Shown here in pieces: positions 16,316 through 26,399 of a stretch of 64,000 nucleotides of DNA (position 1 is the stretch's first letter; each line of letters opens with the position of its first letter). The DNA is taken from positions 248,001-312,000 of the forward strand of contig JAYNQW010000002.1 of assembly GCA_038114465.1 (NCBI GenBank), read 5' to 3'. The notes beneath the pieces were generated by a model that saw nothing but the letters and a program-made list of their open reading frames with translations, was not told the origin of the DNA and searched no databases. This DNA comes from CALINB01 sp938045325. Lineage in GTDB: Bacteria > Pseudomonadota > Alphaproteobacteria > Rhodospirillales > CALINB01. Made by a program: the position numbers and the translations under genes.

Positions 16316-17068
16316 TTAAACATAACGTACACCTGAGCGGATTGCGATATACGCGCCGACGGCCATCAAACTTACGAAAAACACTTTTTTGAACTGCTCT
16401 TCGGAAAGTTTTGCACGAATTTTTTGGCCCAGCACCATCCCCAATGCCGCGGGAACCAACCCCGCGACCGAAATTGTCGCCAGGTTTTGCGGCATCAAGT
16501 CGTTGGCCGCGAGTGAAAACGCCAACATAAACGTCGACATCGTGAACACGACGCCCATGGCCTGAATAAAAATGTCTTTCGCCATGCCGAGGGATTGTAG
16601 ATACATAATCCCCGGCACGGTAAACGAGCCGGTAAAGCCTGTGATCACGCCGGCAACGGCACCGACGATGGGCGTCAGCCAGCGCTCGGCCTTGCCGGGC
16701 GGCGGTAACGTTCGGGCAAACAGGCTCACCGCACCGTAAAGACACAGCAGAATGCCGAAAAAGCCGGACAGCATAACCGCATCCGCCTTGGCGAGCTGTC
16801 CCGCGGCAAACCAAATCCCGAGGCTGCCGATGAGCAGAAACGACCATAACCGGCGAAGAATTGTTAGGAACTGTCCACCGACGACCGCCTGCCACACGTT
16901 GGTTACAAAACTCGGGAACAGCATCAGCACCATGGCCTGTTTCAGGCCGACGGTGGCAGTCAATATGGCCAGAGAGATGGTCGGTAGGCCGAGACCGACG
17001 ACGCCTTTGACGAAACCGCCGAGCAGAAAAGCGACGGCGGCAATCACGATAATGTCAGATTGCCACAT
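16316..17068 (-). CDS. TSUP family (TauE/SafE) membrane permease
   Basis: A 250-residue integral membrane protein with about eight hydrophobic segments and the TSUP hallmark near the N-terminus (LLGGFVKGVVGLGLPTISL), repeated in weaker form in the second half (GAVAGVITGFTGSFTVPG). The family moves sulfite, sulfoacetate and other organic anions across the inner membrane. Its stop lies only 4 bases from the end of the convergent phosphofructokinase gene, and its start is 3 bases from the recJ stop, so it is the last gene of the aminotransferase-hom-glpX-recJ transcript. Confidence 0.88.
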   Translation of the reverse strand: MWQSDIIVIAAVAFLLGGFVKGVVGLGLPTISLAILTATVGLKQAMVLMLFPSFVTNVWQAVVGGQFLTILRRLWSFLLIGSLGIWFAAGQLAKADAVMLSGFFGILLCLYGAVSLFARTLPPPGKAERWLTPIVGAVAGVITGFTGSFTVPGIMYLQSLGMAKDIFIQAMGVVFTMSTFMLAFSLAANDLMPQNLATISVAGLVPAALGMVLGQKIRAKLSEEQFKKVFFVSLMAVGAYIAIRSGVRYV

Positions 17069-17071
17069 AGA

Positions 17072-18886
17072 TCACCAAACGGCAGCTACATCGTCGATCA
17101 AGATTTGCGGGCGGGTCACGCCTTGCCATGTATTCAACCGCAAGCGTCCGGCAATATGAAACGGCGCGCCGTTATGATTTAACAAGGTTTGTGCAATCGG
17201 CGTATCGGTCGCGCGAAAACAAATGCCTTGTAATTTGCCGCCACCGTCACCGGTTAAAGAGACTTGCAGATGGGTTTTATCGCGCCCAACTAAATTAGCA
17301 TAGGCAATCTGCGCGTTCGAAATCGCGAATTTCGGCTCCGGATTTCCCGATCCGAATGGCCCTGCCATTTCAAGTGTTTCGATCATCTCGACCGTTGCAC
17401 CGCCAGCTTGAATGGCACCATCAAGCATCAATGTCGGCACGATACCCGCCGTGTCGATCAATGAGCTGATTTGCTCGGCGAAAAATGCCGATAAGGCATC
17501 GAGTTTTTCACGCGCAACCGTAAACCCGGCCGCCATTTTATGTCCGCCGCCTTTAGTAAGTAGCCCGGCTTGGCGAGCGGCAATCACGGCAGCGCCCAAA
17601 TCGATTCCCGAGACCGACCGGCCCGACGCGACACCGAATTCTTCATCCAACGCAATAACAATTGCCGGCAGGTTGTAGCGTTCCTTCAACCGGCTCGCGA
17701 CAATGCCAATCACGCCGGGGTGCCAGCCCTCGCCGCACGCTATCACGAGCGGCATGTTGGATTGGTCCGTTTTCTCGACTGACGCGATGGCCGCTTCCAA
17801 TACGCCCGCTTCAATTTCCTGGCGTTCTTTATTCAAACCATCGAGTTTTTCGGCCAGCATGTGGACTTCGGCCTGATCATTTGATGACAACAAACGCGCA
17901 CCGAGATCGGAAGCGCCGATCCGTCCGCCGGCATTAACCCGGGGGCCGAAGATAAATCCGGCATGGAACGTTCCCGGCGATTCGTTCAGGCCGGCAACAT
18001 CTCCCAGCGCGCAAAGTCCGGCATTGCCGCGCTTGGCCATGACCTTCAGGCCTTGCGATACCAGCGCGCGGTTCACGCCGGTCAACGGCACCATATCGCA
18101 AACGGTCCCAAGCGCGACGATATCGAGCCAGTCGAGCAAATTCGGCTCGGGTCGGCTTTCATACCAACCGGCTTGGCGTAAAGTCCGGTTGAGCGCCACC
18201 AGCAATAAAAATGTCACCCCGACGGCGGCGAGTTGTCCAAGGGTTCCCGTTTCATCCAACCGGTTCGGATTGATCAGCGCCGATACTGCGGGCAATTTCG
18301 CCTCGGCGACATGGTGATCGACGACGATGACATCGATGCCCGCGTCCGCAGCGGCTTTTAACGGTTCATGGGATGCGGTACCACAATCGACGGTCACGAC
18401 GAGTGACACACCATCATCACGTAGTTTCAGCAGTGCATCGGTATTCGGGCCATAGCCTTCCTTTAACCGATCCGGTACATAAAGTACGATATCGCTGCCA
18501 ACAGCACGAAAAAACCGGATCAGCAAAGCCGATGATGTGGCGCCATCGACATCGTAGTCACCGAACACGGCAACCCGTTCACTTTGCATGATCGCCTTCG
18601 CGAGACGTTCGGCACCGGCATCCATATCTTTGAGCGTACTTGGATCCGGTAAAAGCGTGCGCAAAGTCGGATTAAAGTATTGCTCGGCTTCATCTAAACC
18701 GATGTGACGTGCCGAGAGCACACGCCCGACAACCTCCGGTAAACCCAAACGTTGTGAAATCGCGAGTGCGATACGCTCATCAACCGGCCGTGTAAGCCAC
18801 TTTTTACCGGTTAGCGATCGTTCGATACCAAGGAACAGATCGGAATTATGGTCCTCTGAATGCAGCGCGGCTTCGGGTTGAGGCAT
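17072..18886 (-). CDS. recJ: Single-stranded-DNA-specific exonuclease RecJ
   Basis: A 604-residue RecJ, a 5'-3' exonuclease on single-stranded DNA used in recombination and mismatch repair. The DHH phosphoesterase motifs are visible: VFGDYDVDGATSSALL near residue 100, VDCGTASHEPL near 165, IVVDHHVAEAKLP near 180, and the DHHA1 glycine motif GGHKMAAGF near residue 450. An OB-fold region follows to the end. The frame is open to 18937, but the ATG at 18886, 1 base past the glpX stop, is the sensible start. It shares one message with hom and glpX. Confidence 0.93.
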   Translation of the reverse strand: MPQPEAALHSEDHNSDLFLGIERSLTGKKWLTRPVDERIALAISQRLGLPEVVGRVLSARHIGLDEAEQYFNPTLRTLLPDPSTLKDMDAGAERLAKAIMQSERVAVFGDYDVDGATSSALLIRFFRAVGSDIVLYVPDRLKEGYGPNTDALLKLRDDGVSLVVTVDCGTASHEPLKAAADAGIDVIVVDHHVAEAKLPAVSALINPNRLDETGTLGQLAAVGVTFLLLVALNRTLRQAGWYESRPEPNLLDWLDIVALGTVCDMVPLTGVNRALVSQGLKVMAKRGNAGLCALGDVAGLNESPGTFHAGFIFGPRVNAGGRIGASDLGARLLSSNDQAEVHMLAEKLDGLNKERQEIEAGVLEAAIASVEKTDQSNMPLVIACGEGWHPGVIGIVASRLKERYNLPAIVIALDEEFGVASGRSVSGIDLGAAVIAARQAGLLTKGGGHKMAAGFTVAREKLDALSAFFAEQISSLIDTAGIVPTLMLDGAIQAGGATVEMIETLEMAGPFGSGNPEPKFAISNAQIAYANLVGRDKTHLQVSLTGDGGGKLQGICFRATDTPIAQTLLNHNGAPFHIAGRLRLNTWQGVTRPQILIDDVAAVW

Positions 18887-18887
18887 A

Positions 18888-19883
18888 TCAATCCCCGGAA
18901 TGATTCCGACGCAAATGAGGACGCTCGGCAAAGCCATGAAAGGATTCGATCACACGGAGAATGCCCGTTGAGCGGCGCATAACAATCGATTGTGTTGTCG
19001 GCACGCCATGCCTTAATCCAACACCGGAAAGAATATGGCCGTTGGTAACACCGGTCGCGGCAAATGTAATGTCACCGGATGCTAGCTCCTGGGTGTTAAA
19101 TATTTTATCCAGATCACCGATGTCGGACTTCTCGACAAGCTTTCGATCTTCCTGGTCACGAAACACAAACCGGCATTGCATTTGTCCGCCCATACTCGAC
19201 AGGGCGGCCGCCGCGAGAACCCCTTGCGGGGCGCTGCCGATACCCATGAGAATATCAATTTGACTGCCTGGCCAGATTGTCGCCATAGCACCACTGACAT
19301 CACCGTCTGAAATTAACAAAACGCGGGCGCCGGCGGCTCGAACCTGTTTAATCAGCTCACTGTTGCGCGGACGGTCCAAGATACAGGCGATAATTTCACT
19401 TACACTGCGGCCCTTTGCTTTGGCGAGTGCCGTTAGATTTTTTTCCGGCGTTTCATCCAAGCTGACGACATCTTCGGGCAGGCCTTCGCCGACCGCGATT
19501 TTTTCCATATAAATATCGGGAGGGTGCAAAAAACCGCCCGGTTCCGTCATAGCGATAATTGACATGCCGTTCGGCGCGCCACGCGCGACGATTGACGGCC
19601 CCTCAACGGGCATCAACGCCACATCGACTTTTTGATGTTTGCCGATGCCGACTTTCGTTCCCGGTTTTAATGACATCGTTTCTTGTGACTCGTCAGTGCC
19701 GATCCGAACGGTTCCATCGATATCGAGTTCATTCAATGCATCGATCATGGCAGCCACGGCGGCTTCATCGGCTTTGCGTTCATCACCGCAACCGATCATT
19801 TTTGCTGATGCCAATGCGGCCGATTCCGTAACCCGAACCGATGAGAGTCCCAGATAACGAATAGAAGCGTGCCCTTCAGGCAT
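18888..19883 (-). CDS. glpX: Fructose-1,6-bisphosphatase class II (GlpX)
   Basis: A 331-residue class II fructose-bisphosphatase for gluconeogenesis, metal-dependent. Recognisable strings are GCGDERKADEAAVAAM (residues 35-50), TDESQE near residue 65, the IAMTEPGG region near residue 105 and SDGDVSGA near residue 195. The ATG at 19883 gives the normal N-terminus; an upstream in-frame ATG at 19916 would add 11 residues. Position between hom and recJ is a common alphaproteobacterial arrangement. Confidence 0.92.
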   Translation of the reverse strand: MPEGHASIRYLGLSSVRVTESAALASAKMIGCGDERKADEAAVAAMIDALNELDIDGTVRIGTDESQETMSLKPGTKVGIGKHQKVDVALMPVEGPSIVARGAPNGMSIIAMTEPGGFLHPPDIYMEKIAVGEGLPEDVVSLDETPEKNLTALAKAKGRSVSEIIACILDRPRNSELIKQVRAAGARVLLISDGDVSGAMATIWPGSQIDILMGIGSAPQGVLAAAALSSMGGQMQCRFVFRDQEDRKLVEKSDIGDLDKIFNTQELASGDITFAATGVTNGHILSGVGLRHGVPTTQSIVMRRSTGILRVIESFHGFAERPHLRRNHSGD

Positions 19884-19941
19884 GTGCGTCAACCTTTTCC
19901 GATAGTGACCCGCCAAAGATTAGGGGGTCATCGAGAGCAAT

Positions 19942-21234
19942 TCAGAACGACTCGATCCGAATGATACAAGGTGACTCGGCTACTGCGTCAAGTGAATGAA
20001 TCTGTTTAACGGCCTCGGCCATGTCCGCTTCCTTGGCTTCATGGGTCGTCAAGACAACCGGCACCGCTTCGCCGGGATCGCGGGCGCGCTGTAGCACCGC
20101 TTCCATGGAGACGTCATGATCACGCAGTATTGCGGCAATATCGGCAAAAGCGCCCGGTTTATCCACTACCGTCAGACGGACGTAATATTCGCCGACATGC
20201 TCCGTCATGGGCACGGGTGGCGCTTTTTTCAGGTCTTTGAGCGGCACCGAAAGGGTTTGTGTCCGCCGGCCGGCCGCAATATCACCGATATCGGCCACCA
20301 CGGCGGATGCCGTCGGCCTTTCGCCGGCACCCCGGCCCACTTGCATGACGGTATCGACAAAATCCCCTTCGGCGACGACCGCGTTGAATACACCCTCAAT
20401 CGGCGCGATAGGCGCTGATAAGGGTACCATGCACGGATGAACGCGCTGCACGAGCCCCTTCTCTGAGATTGTGGCAATGCCAAGCAACTTGATTCGATAA
20501 CCTAATTCGTCGGCGTATTGAATATCCGTTGCCGAAACCGAACGAATACCCTCGATATGCACCGAATCGAAATCGATTTCACAGCCAAAGGATAAACTCG
20601 ATAAGATCGCCAGCTTGTGAGCCGTATCGATGCCATCGACATCAAATGTCGGGTCGGCTTCGGCGTAGCCTTTTTCCTGTGCTTCTTTCAAAACCACTTC
20701 AAAATCGCGCCCGGTTTCGCGCATTTCCGTCAAAATATAATTACAGGTGCCATTGAGAATGCCGTAAACCTTGCTGATCGTATTCGCGGCTAAACCTTCG
20801 CGCACGGATTTGATAATCGGGATGCCCCCGGCAACAGCGGCTTCAAATGCAAGTGTCGCGCCTGATTGCTCAGCAATTTTTGTGAGCGCCATGCCATGGT
20901 GCGCAATCAAAGCCTTATTCGCCGTTACGATGCTTTTGCCCTTTTTGAGGGCCGCTTCGCAAAGTTTTTTGGCGATGCCGTCTGACCCGCCAATAGTTTC
21001 AACAATAACATCGACGTTCGGGTCCTCAACTAACGCCAATGCGTCATCGAGCCATTCAACGCCATCTAGGCAATCATTAAGACGATCATGGCGGCGCGGG
21101 TCGGCCACGGCGCACAAGTGGATCGCACGACCACAGCGGCGCGCCAACAGATCCGCATTTTCATGCAATATTCTGACTGTTCCGCCACCGACCGTTCCAA
21201 GACCGGCGACGGCGACATTTAAAGCTTCACTCAT
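19942..21234 (-). CDS. hom: Homoserine dehydrogenase
   Basis: A 430-residue homoserine dehydrogenase, reducing aspartate semialdehyde to homoserine for threonine and methionine. The Rossmann motif AGLGTVGGGTVRIL is at residues 10-23, the catalytic region ILNGTCNYILTEM is near 178, and AEADPTFDVDGIDTAHKLAIL is near 205. A C-terminal ACT domain (about residues 345-425, YYVRLTVVDKPGAF) suggests feedback control by threonine. It lies 27 bases downstream of the aminotransferase gene and 58 bases upstream of glpX on the same strand. Confidence 0.94.
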   Translation of the reverse strand: MSEALNVAVAGLGTVGGGTVRILHENADLLARRCGRAIHLCAVADPRRHDRLNDCLDGVEWLDDALALVEDPNVDVIVETIGGSDGIAKKLCEAALKKGKSIVTANKALIAHHGMALTKIAEQSGATLAFEAAVAGGIPIIKSVREGLAANTISKVYGILNGTCNYILTEMRETGRDFEVVLKEAQEKGYAEADPTFDVDGIDTAHKLAILSSLSFGCEIDFDSVHIEGIRSVSATDIQYADELGYRIKLLGIATISEKGLVQRVHPCMVPLSAPIAPIEGVFNAVVAEGDFVDTVMQVGRGAGERPTASAVVADIGDIAAGRRTQTLSVPLKDLKKAPPVPMTEHVGEYYVRLTVVDKPGAFADIAAILRDHDVSMEAVLQRARDPGEAVPVVLTTHEAKEADMAEAVKQIHSLDAVAESPCIIRIESF

Positions 21235-21261
21235 GGAATGGGATTTCCCAAAATTAAGACG

Positions 21262-22485
21262 TTATTCCGCGGCTGCTCTTTTCTTTTCCGTATCTTCGAG
21301 CACTTTATCGTAATTTCGCAAAAATGTCTTAATGTTCCGGATCGCCTGACGAGTCCTGTGCTTGTTTTCGACCAGCGAGATCCGCACATGGCCGTCGCCA
21401 TGCTCACCGAAGCCGATCCCCGGCGAAACGGCGACTTCGGCTTCACTCAATAACAGCTTGGAAAACTCCTCCGATCCCAAATGCTGAAAGGCCGGCGGGA
21501 CCGGCGCCCAGGCAAACATGGTGCCGCGCGGACTTGGTACATCCCAACCCGCCTCGTTGAGGCCTTTGATCAAAACATCGCGGCGGCTGCGATACAACGC
21601 CCGCATATCGTCGATACAATCCTGCGGTCCATTCAATGCCGCCGTCGCTGCTGCTTGGATCGGTGTGAAAGCGCCGTAATCCAAATAGGACTTCACCCGT
21701 GCCAAGGCAGCAATCAGCCGTTTGTTGCCGCTGGCAAAACCGATCCGCCAACCGGGCATCGAATAGGTTTTGCTCATGGATGTAAATTCAACAGCAATGT
21801 CCCGTGCCCCTGGAACTTGCAGGATGGATGGCGGCGGCTGAACGTCGAAGTAAAGTTCCGCATAAGCAAGATCGGAAAGAATGTAGATGCCATGATGGCG
21901 GCAGAACGAAACTACCTCGGCATAAAAATCCAAATCTGCAAACTCGGCCGTCGGGTTATTCGGGTAATTCAGCACCAGCGCCGTGGGTGGCGGCACGCTA
22001 TGAGTGACCGCTTGCTCAAGCGCTTCCATGAAGGCCGGCCCCGGTGTCACGGGAATACTGCGCACGGCTGAACCGGCGATGATGAAACCAAATTGATGAA
22101 TGGGATAACTCGGGTTCGGCACCAATATAACATCACCTGGTGATGAAATCGCCGAAGCGAGGTTCGCCAGCCCTTCCTTCGAGCCGAGCGTTACGATCGT
22201 TTCTGTTTCCGGATTGATATCGACATTAAACCGGCGACCGTAATAGGCGGCAATGGCGCGCCGCAGACCGGGAATACCTTTGGATGACGAATAACGATGG
22301 GTACGCGGATCTTGTACAACCTCAACAAGCTTATCGACAATATGTTGCGGGGTCGGACTGTCGGGATTGCCCATCCCTAAATCAATAATGTCTTTCCCCG
22401 CGGCGCGGGCACGCGCTTTCATCGCGTTTACTTCCGCAAACACGTAAGGCGGCAACCGTCTTATGCGATGAAATTCCTGTTCCAT
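21262..22485 (-). CDS. PLP-dependent aminotransferase (AlaC/LL-DAP-aminotransferase-like)
   Basis: A 407-residue class I/II aminotransferase. The PLP lysine is in the string SMSKTYSMPGWRIGFASGN near residue 237, the Asn/Asp/Tyr cofactor contacts are in LNYPNNPTA and LSDLAYAELYF, and the C-terminal carboxylate-binding arginine is in HVRISLVENKHRTRQAI. This branch, found upstream of hom in alphaproteobacteria, is usually annotated as glutamate-pyruvate or LL-diaminopimelate-type aminotransferase. First gene of the operon running to TSUP. Confidence 0.9.
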   Translation of the reverse strand: MEQEFHRIRRLPPYVFAEVNAMKARARAAGKDIIDLGMGNPDSPTPQHIVDKLVEVVQDPRTHRYSSSKGIPGLRRAIAAYYGRRFNVDINPETETIVTLGSKEGLANLASAISSPGDVILVPNPSYPIHQFGFIIAGSAVRSIPVTPGPAFMEALEQAVTHSVPPPTALVLNYPNNPTAEFADLDFYAEVVSFCRHHGIYILSDLAYAELYFDVQPPPSILQVPGARDIAVEFTSMSKTYSMPGWRIGFASGNKRLIAALARVKSYLDYGAFTPIQAAATAALNGPQDCIDDMRALYRSRRDVLIKGLNEAGWDVPSPRGTMFAWAPVPPAFQHLGSEEFSKLLLSEAEVAVSPGIGFGEHGDGHVRISLVENKHRTRQAIRNIKTFLRNYDKVLEDTEKKRAAAE

Positions 22486-22640
22486 TCTTTTCCGCTTTTC
22501 CTGGCCTTTTTGCCCATCAATTGTGGCCGAAAAATGAGCAAATGCCAGAAGGCTCTACCGGAAACAAGTCATTTTCCCACTCAACGCGGCCCGGCATTGG
22601 CCTCCTGGTAAAAAAAGGGCGAAAATCAGCCAATTTTCTA

Positions 22641-23858
22641 CTAGTAGTTGATGTAAATATCGGCCCGACGGTTACCAGCTTCACCGGACGGCATGACCTC
22701 GTAATAAATCGGCTGGCTATCGCCGACGGCCTGTGTCTGAACGGATTGGCCCGGCACGCCGAGGCGGCGTAACGCACGCGCCACTCTATTCGCCCGGGTT
22801 TGCGACAACTTAAGATTCACATTGCGGTGCCGTGCCGGGTTCATATCCCGGGTCCGGCTGCTGGCATGACCGACAACGACCAACGGACGGCCGCCGCTTT
22901 CGCGTTGAATCTGGGCGACATCGCTCAAAATCTGTCGATCGCGCACTGATAACCGTGAAGAACCATTCGGAAACAGAATCGTCGCAACTTTCACCATGCC
23001 CTGCCCTAATGCGGGTTGGCGAGCCATCACGGCACCGGCCGGATAACCGGGCGTTGCTCGTTGCGTCAATTGCGCCAAAGACCGGCTCGGCAAAACTTGT
23101 TGCTGCATGGGTTGCGCCATCATCGCTTGTGAACGGGAATTTCTGTCCATTTCCATGCCTTTTGAGGAAACGACAACGGTTGCGAACGGATCATACGATA
23201 ATGACGGTGCCGGTTGGGTGGGCTGCACCATACGGGGTGCCGGCATCGTTGCTAATTGTTGTGACGGTTCGCGCAGCTTCGGTGCGGGCGGCAAGGCAGG
23301 AGACGGTTCCGGCGCGCGCATTTGCGGCGGTGGGCGCAACCGCACCGGCGGCAGTGATTTTTGCGCTGTGGATGGCGGATTCATTTTCGCCGGGGCCCGT
23401 GAAACGGGAGGTGCCGGGGACGCGACCGGCGGCGGCGGTGTCGAGGCGACCTGTGCCGGCGCGGGTGCAGGCTTGGCCGGTTCCGGATCCTTCGTCAGGA
23501 CGTTTTTCGCTTCACCCTGCCGGGAAATCTGTTTGGCATATTTGCGGCCTTCCGTATCGGCCCGAAGTCCGCTCGGCACTTTGCTGAGGTTTGGAAACGG
23601 CTTATCGGCACCCGGAGCCGGTTTGCCGCGATCCGCTTTCAACTGGTTATCTTTTGTATCGGTTTTACGTGCGGTTTGGCCTTCCTTATCGTCACCGGTA
23701 AAGAATTCCTCGGTACTTTTATACCATTCAACCGGATTGATAGCGTCAGGAACCGACGAACACCCGCTCAAGACGGCCGTCAAACCAAAAACCAGCCCAA
23801 ACGCGGCATGTTGGCCTTTGATCAACCGATTTTGTGGAATTAGCTTGGATGTCGCCAT
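22641..23858 (-). CDS. OmpA-family lipoprotein
   Basis: A 405-residue cell-envelope protein. The N-terminal signal ends in the lipobox L-S-G-C (Cys33), so it should be an outer-membrane lipoprotein. Residues about 70-280 are a low-complexity, proline- and alanine-rich stretch (several PAPAP and PPPPV strings), probably spanning the periplasm. Residues 290-405 are an OmpA-like peptidoglycan-binding domain (ILFPNGSSRLS, VVGHASSRT, LSQTRANRVARAL, NRRADIYI). Likely role is anchoring the envelope to peptidoglycan. It is transcribed away from phaC and stands alone. Confidence 0.88.
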   Translation of the reverse strand: MATSKLIPQNRLIKGQHAAFGLVFGLTAVLSGCSSVPDAINPVEWYKSTEEFFTGDDKEGQTARKTDTKDNQLKADRGKPAPGADKPFPNLSKVPSGLRADTEGRKYAKQISRQGEAKNVLTKDPEPAKPAPAPAQVASTPPPPVASPAPPVSRAPAKMNPPSTAQKSLPPVRLRPPPQMRAPEPSPALPPAPKLREPSQQLATMPAPRMVQPTQPAPSLSYDPFATVVVSSKGMEMDRNSRSQAMMAQPMQQQVLPSRSLAQLTQRATPGYPAGAVMARQPALGQGMVKVATILFPNGSSRLSVRDRQILSDVAQIQRESGGRPLVVVGHASSRTRDMNPARHRNVNLKLSQTRANRVARALRRLGVPGQSVQTQAVGDSQPIYYEVMPSGEAGNRRADIYINY

Positions 23859-23995
23859 CGTTAAAAAGTCTCCCTTACCGGCACATATAACGCTGATACA
23901 CGAGTCGCAGCTTCGTATCTAGTCTGGCGTAATATTATTAACACTCTGCAAACGAGCTTTCGATTTTCAACGCTCAAGCCACTTTTAGGACAATG

Positions 23996-24004
23996 TGTTA
24001 TAAT
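23996..24004 (+). promoter_or_regulatory. Candidate extended -10 promoter for phaC
   Basis: TGTTATAAT is a perfect extended -10 element (TG-n-TATAAT) about 105 bases before the phaC start. No good -35 box lies 16-18 bases further upstream, which extended -10 promoters tolerate. Confidence 0.4.
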
Positions 24005-24109
24005 GGCCCATCAAAAGCCGGTCGATAGGTGAAATGATGGGCTTCTACCGCTTAAATCCCCACATCTCATGAGGCTGCCGATCAATAATAATCCTGCCTT
24101 AATGGTAGA

Positions 24110-25849
24110 ATGATAATGGATGTTTTCATGAGCAATCAACCGGACTCCGACAATATCAACGCTAAAAAAATCCTGCCTGCCGACCCTATGGGTATGGGCC
24201 GGGCGGTTTTTTCAGCGACAACCAAGCTTATGTCGAACCCGGCAAAGCTCATGCAGGCACAACTCGCCTTATGGCAGGACTACCAAGACCTCTTGCGCTC
24301 GACAGCGCAACGGTTGCGGGGTGAGGACGCCTCCCCTGTCATCGAGCCCGAAAAAGGAGACCGGCGGTTTAAGCATGAAGATTGGGACGAAAGCGAAGCC
24401 TTTAATTTTATCAAACAATCTTATTTGCTGACATCACGCTGGCTGCAAAACACGGTTAAAGACATCGACGGCCTTGACGAACAAACGGCCAAAAAAGCAG
24501 ATTTCTTTACCCGGCAATTCGTCAATGCCATATCGCCGACAAATTTTGTGCTGACCAACCCGGAAGTCTTACGCAAAACGTTCGAGACTAAGGGTGAAAA
24601 TTTAATGAGCGGCTTGCAAAACCTGCTGTCGGATTTTGAAAACGGTGACGGCCGGCTTAATATCAAAATGACCGATCCCGATGCTTTTGAAATCGGCCGC
24701 AATATTGCGACCACACCCGGGAAAGTCGTTTACCGCAATGACCTTTTTGAACTTCTGCAGTACGAGCCCGCGACGGACAAAGTTTCCGCCACGCCATTGC
24801 TGCTGATCACACCGTGGATCAACAAATACTATGTGCTCGATATGCAGCCGAAGAACTCCTTGATCAAGTGGCTGGTCGATCAAGGTCACACCGTATTCGT
24901 GACATCATGGATCAATCCGGATGAAGAACTCGCCCATAAGTCGTTTTCCCATTACATGACAGAAGGCGCACTTGAAGCGATTGATGCGGTCATAGCCGCT
25001 ACCGGCGAAAAGAAAGTCAACGTCACCGGTTATTGCATCGGCGGCACCCTGCTCGCCTCGACGCTCGCCTACATGGCTGCAAAAAAAATCAACACCGTTC
25101 GCTCGGCGACGTTTCTGACGACATTGGTTGATTTCACCGACGTCGGCGACATGCGTGTCTTTATCGATGAAAAACAAGTCGAACAGCTTGAAGAAAAAAT
25201 GAACGAACGCGGTTATCTCGAAGGCCACGAAATGGCTGGCACGTTTAACATGCTGCGCGAGAACGATTTGATTTGGTCGTTTGTGATTAACAATTACCTT
25301 CTCGGCAACGAACCGCTGCCGTTCGATTTATTGTATTGGAATTCAGATTCGACACGCCTGCCTGCAGCCATGCACAGTTTTTATTTGCGTGAAATGTATA
25401 TCGCTAACAAATTAATCGAACCGGGTGCCATCGAATTGGCCGGCGTGCCGATTGACCTCACGAAGATTAATGTACCGACCTACATTCTCTCCACACTCGA
25501 GGATCACATCGCACCGTGGAAATCAACATTTGCGGCGACGCAAATTTACCAAGGGCCGGTGAAGTTTGTACTGGCGGCATCGGGACATATCGCCGGTGTA
25601 GTCAACCCGCCCGCATCGCAAAAGTACAGCCATTGGACCAATAACAAAAAAGTTGCCGATCCGGAAACCTGGTTCGAGGGAGCCAAGGAGCATGCCGGGT
25701 CCTGGTGGACCGATTGGGACAAATGGCTGAAACAAAAAGCGCCAAAGCAAAACGGCAAGCCAAAACAGGTCAAGGCCCGTGTGCCCGGCAGCGGCAAACT
25801 CAAAGCACTCGAAGACGCACCGGGAACGTATGTAAAAATGAAGGCTTAA
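24110..25849 (+). CDS. phaC: Poly(3-hydroxyalkanoate) synthase, class I
   Basis: A 579-residue PHA synthase that polymerises 3-hydroxyacyl-CoA into storage granules. The lipase-like box carrying the catalytic cysteine is GYCIGG (Cys309), the catalytic Asp is expected in LSTLEDHIAPW near residue 465, and the histidine in AASGHIAGVVNPP near residue 495. The length and N-terminal helical domain (residues 1-200) fit class I. In-frame ATGs at 24116 and 24128 are alternative starts; no strong ribosome-binding site decides between them. The phasin at 48738 is a likely partner. Its stop overlaps the convergent gamma carbonic anhydrase gene by 4 bases. Confidence 0.95.
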   Translation: MIMDVFMSNQPDSDNINAKKILPADPMGMGRAVFSATTKLMSNPAKLMQAQLALWQDYQDLLRSTAQRLRGEDASPVIEPEKGDRRFKHEDWDESEAFNFIKQSYLLTSRWLQNTVKDIDGLDEQTAKKADFFTRQFVNAISPTNFVLTNPEVLRKTFETKGENLMSGLQNLLSDFENGDGRLNIKMTDPDAFEIGRNIATTPGKVVYRNDLFELLQYEPATDKVSATPLLLITPWINKYYVLDMQPKNSLIKWLVDQGHTVFVTSWINPDEELAHKSFSHYMTEGALEAIDAVIAATGEKKVNVTGYCIGGTLLASTLAYMAAKKINTVRSATFLTTLVDFTDVGDMRVFIDEKQVEQLEEKMNERGYLEGHEMAGTFNMLRENDLIWSFVINNYLLGNEPLPFDLLYWNSDSTRLPAAMHSFYLREMYIANKLIEPGAIELAGVPIDLTKINVPTYILSTLEDHIAPWKSTFAATQIYQGPVKFVLAASGHIAGVVNPPASQKYSHWTNNKKVADPETWFEGAKEHAGSWWTDWDKWLKQKAPKQNGKPKQVKARVPGSGKLKALEDAPGTYVKMKA

Positions 25850-26379
25850 GCGCCCTTCTCACCTTTCATATAATCCTCGCCCAGCTCGACATAATGGCCC
25901 GGGATGCGTTTCATCATCGCCATTTCCTTTTCGCCGATTTCGCGGATCGGTTTGGCGGGCACGCCGGCCCACATCTCGCCCTTCTTAACCCGCTTACCCG
26001 ACGTCAGCAGCGCGCACGCTGCAACCATACCGCCGGATTCCACATAGGCGCCATCCAACACTTTCGCGCCGATTCCGACGAAAGAATTGTCTTCGAGGGT
26101 GCAGGCGTGAATGCACGCCATGTGACCAACCGTAACGTCGTCGCCGATGATCGTTTCGCCGCCTTCCTGCGATGAGCAATGCACGATGGTACCGTCCTGA
26201 ATGTTCGTGTTTTTACCGATGCGGATCTTGTTCACGTCGCCGCGAACCACACAGCTGAACCAGATATTGCAGTTATCGCCCAGCACCACGTCGCCCATCA
26301 CGGCGGCATTGTGGGCAATGAATACATTTTTCCCAATCGTTGGCATGATTCCTTTATACGGTAAGATAAGTCCGAGCAT
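25846..26379 (-). CDS. Gamma-class carbonic anhydrase-like protein
   Basis: A 177-residue left-handed beta-helix protein of the gamma carbonic anhydrase family. Hexapeptide repeats run from about residue 20 to 135. The three zinc histidines are present: TIVHCS and, further on, the two in TVGHMACIHA. Some members hydrate CO2; others have no known activity, and mitochondrial relatives sit in complex I. It is 20 bases downstream of the alpha/beta hydrolase gene on the same strand and is probably co-transcribed with it. Confidence 0.9.
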   Translation of the reverse strand: MLGLILPYKGIMPTIGKNVFIAHNAAVMGDVVLGDNCNIWFSCVVRGDVNKIRIGKNTNIQDGTIVHCSSQEGGETIIGDDVTVGHMACIHACTLEDNSFVGIGAKVLDGAYVESGGMVAACALLTSGKRVKKGEMWAGVPAKPIREIGEKEMAMMKRIPGHYVELGEDYMKGEKGA

Positions 26380-26399
26380 ATATTTCCTCCGCTCTTAGT

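Noticed and set aside
17412..18591. Several long open frames on the plus strand opposite recJ
   Set aside because: They are by-products of codon use on the recJ strand; none has a ribosome-binding site or a recognisable motif.
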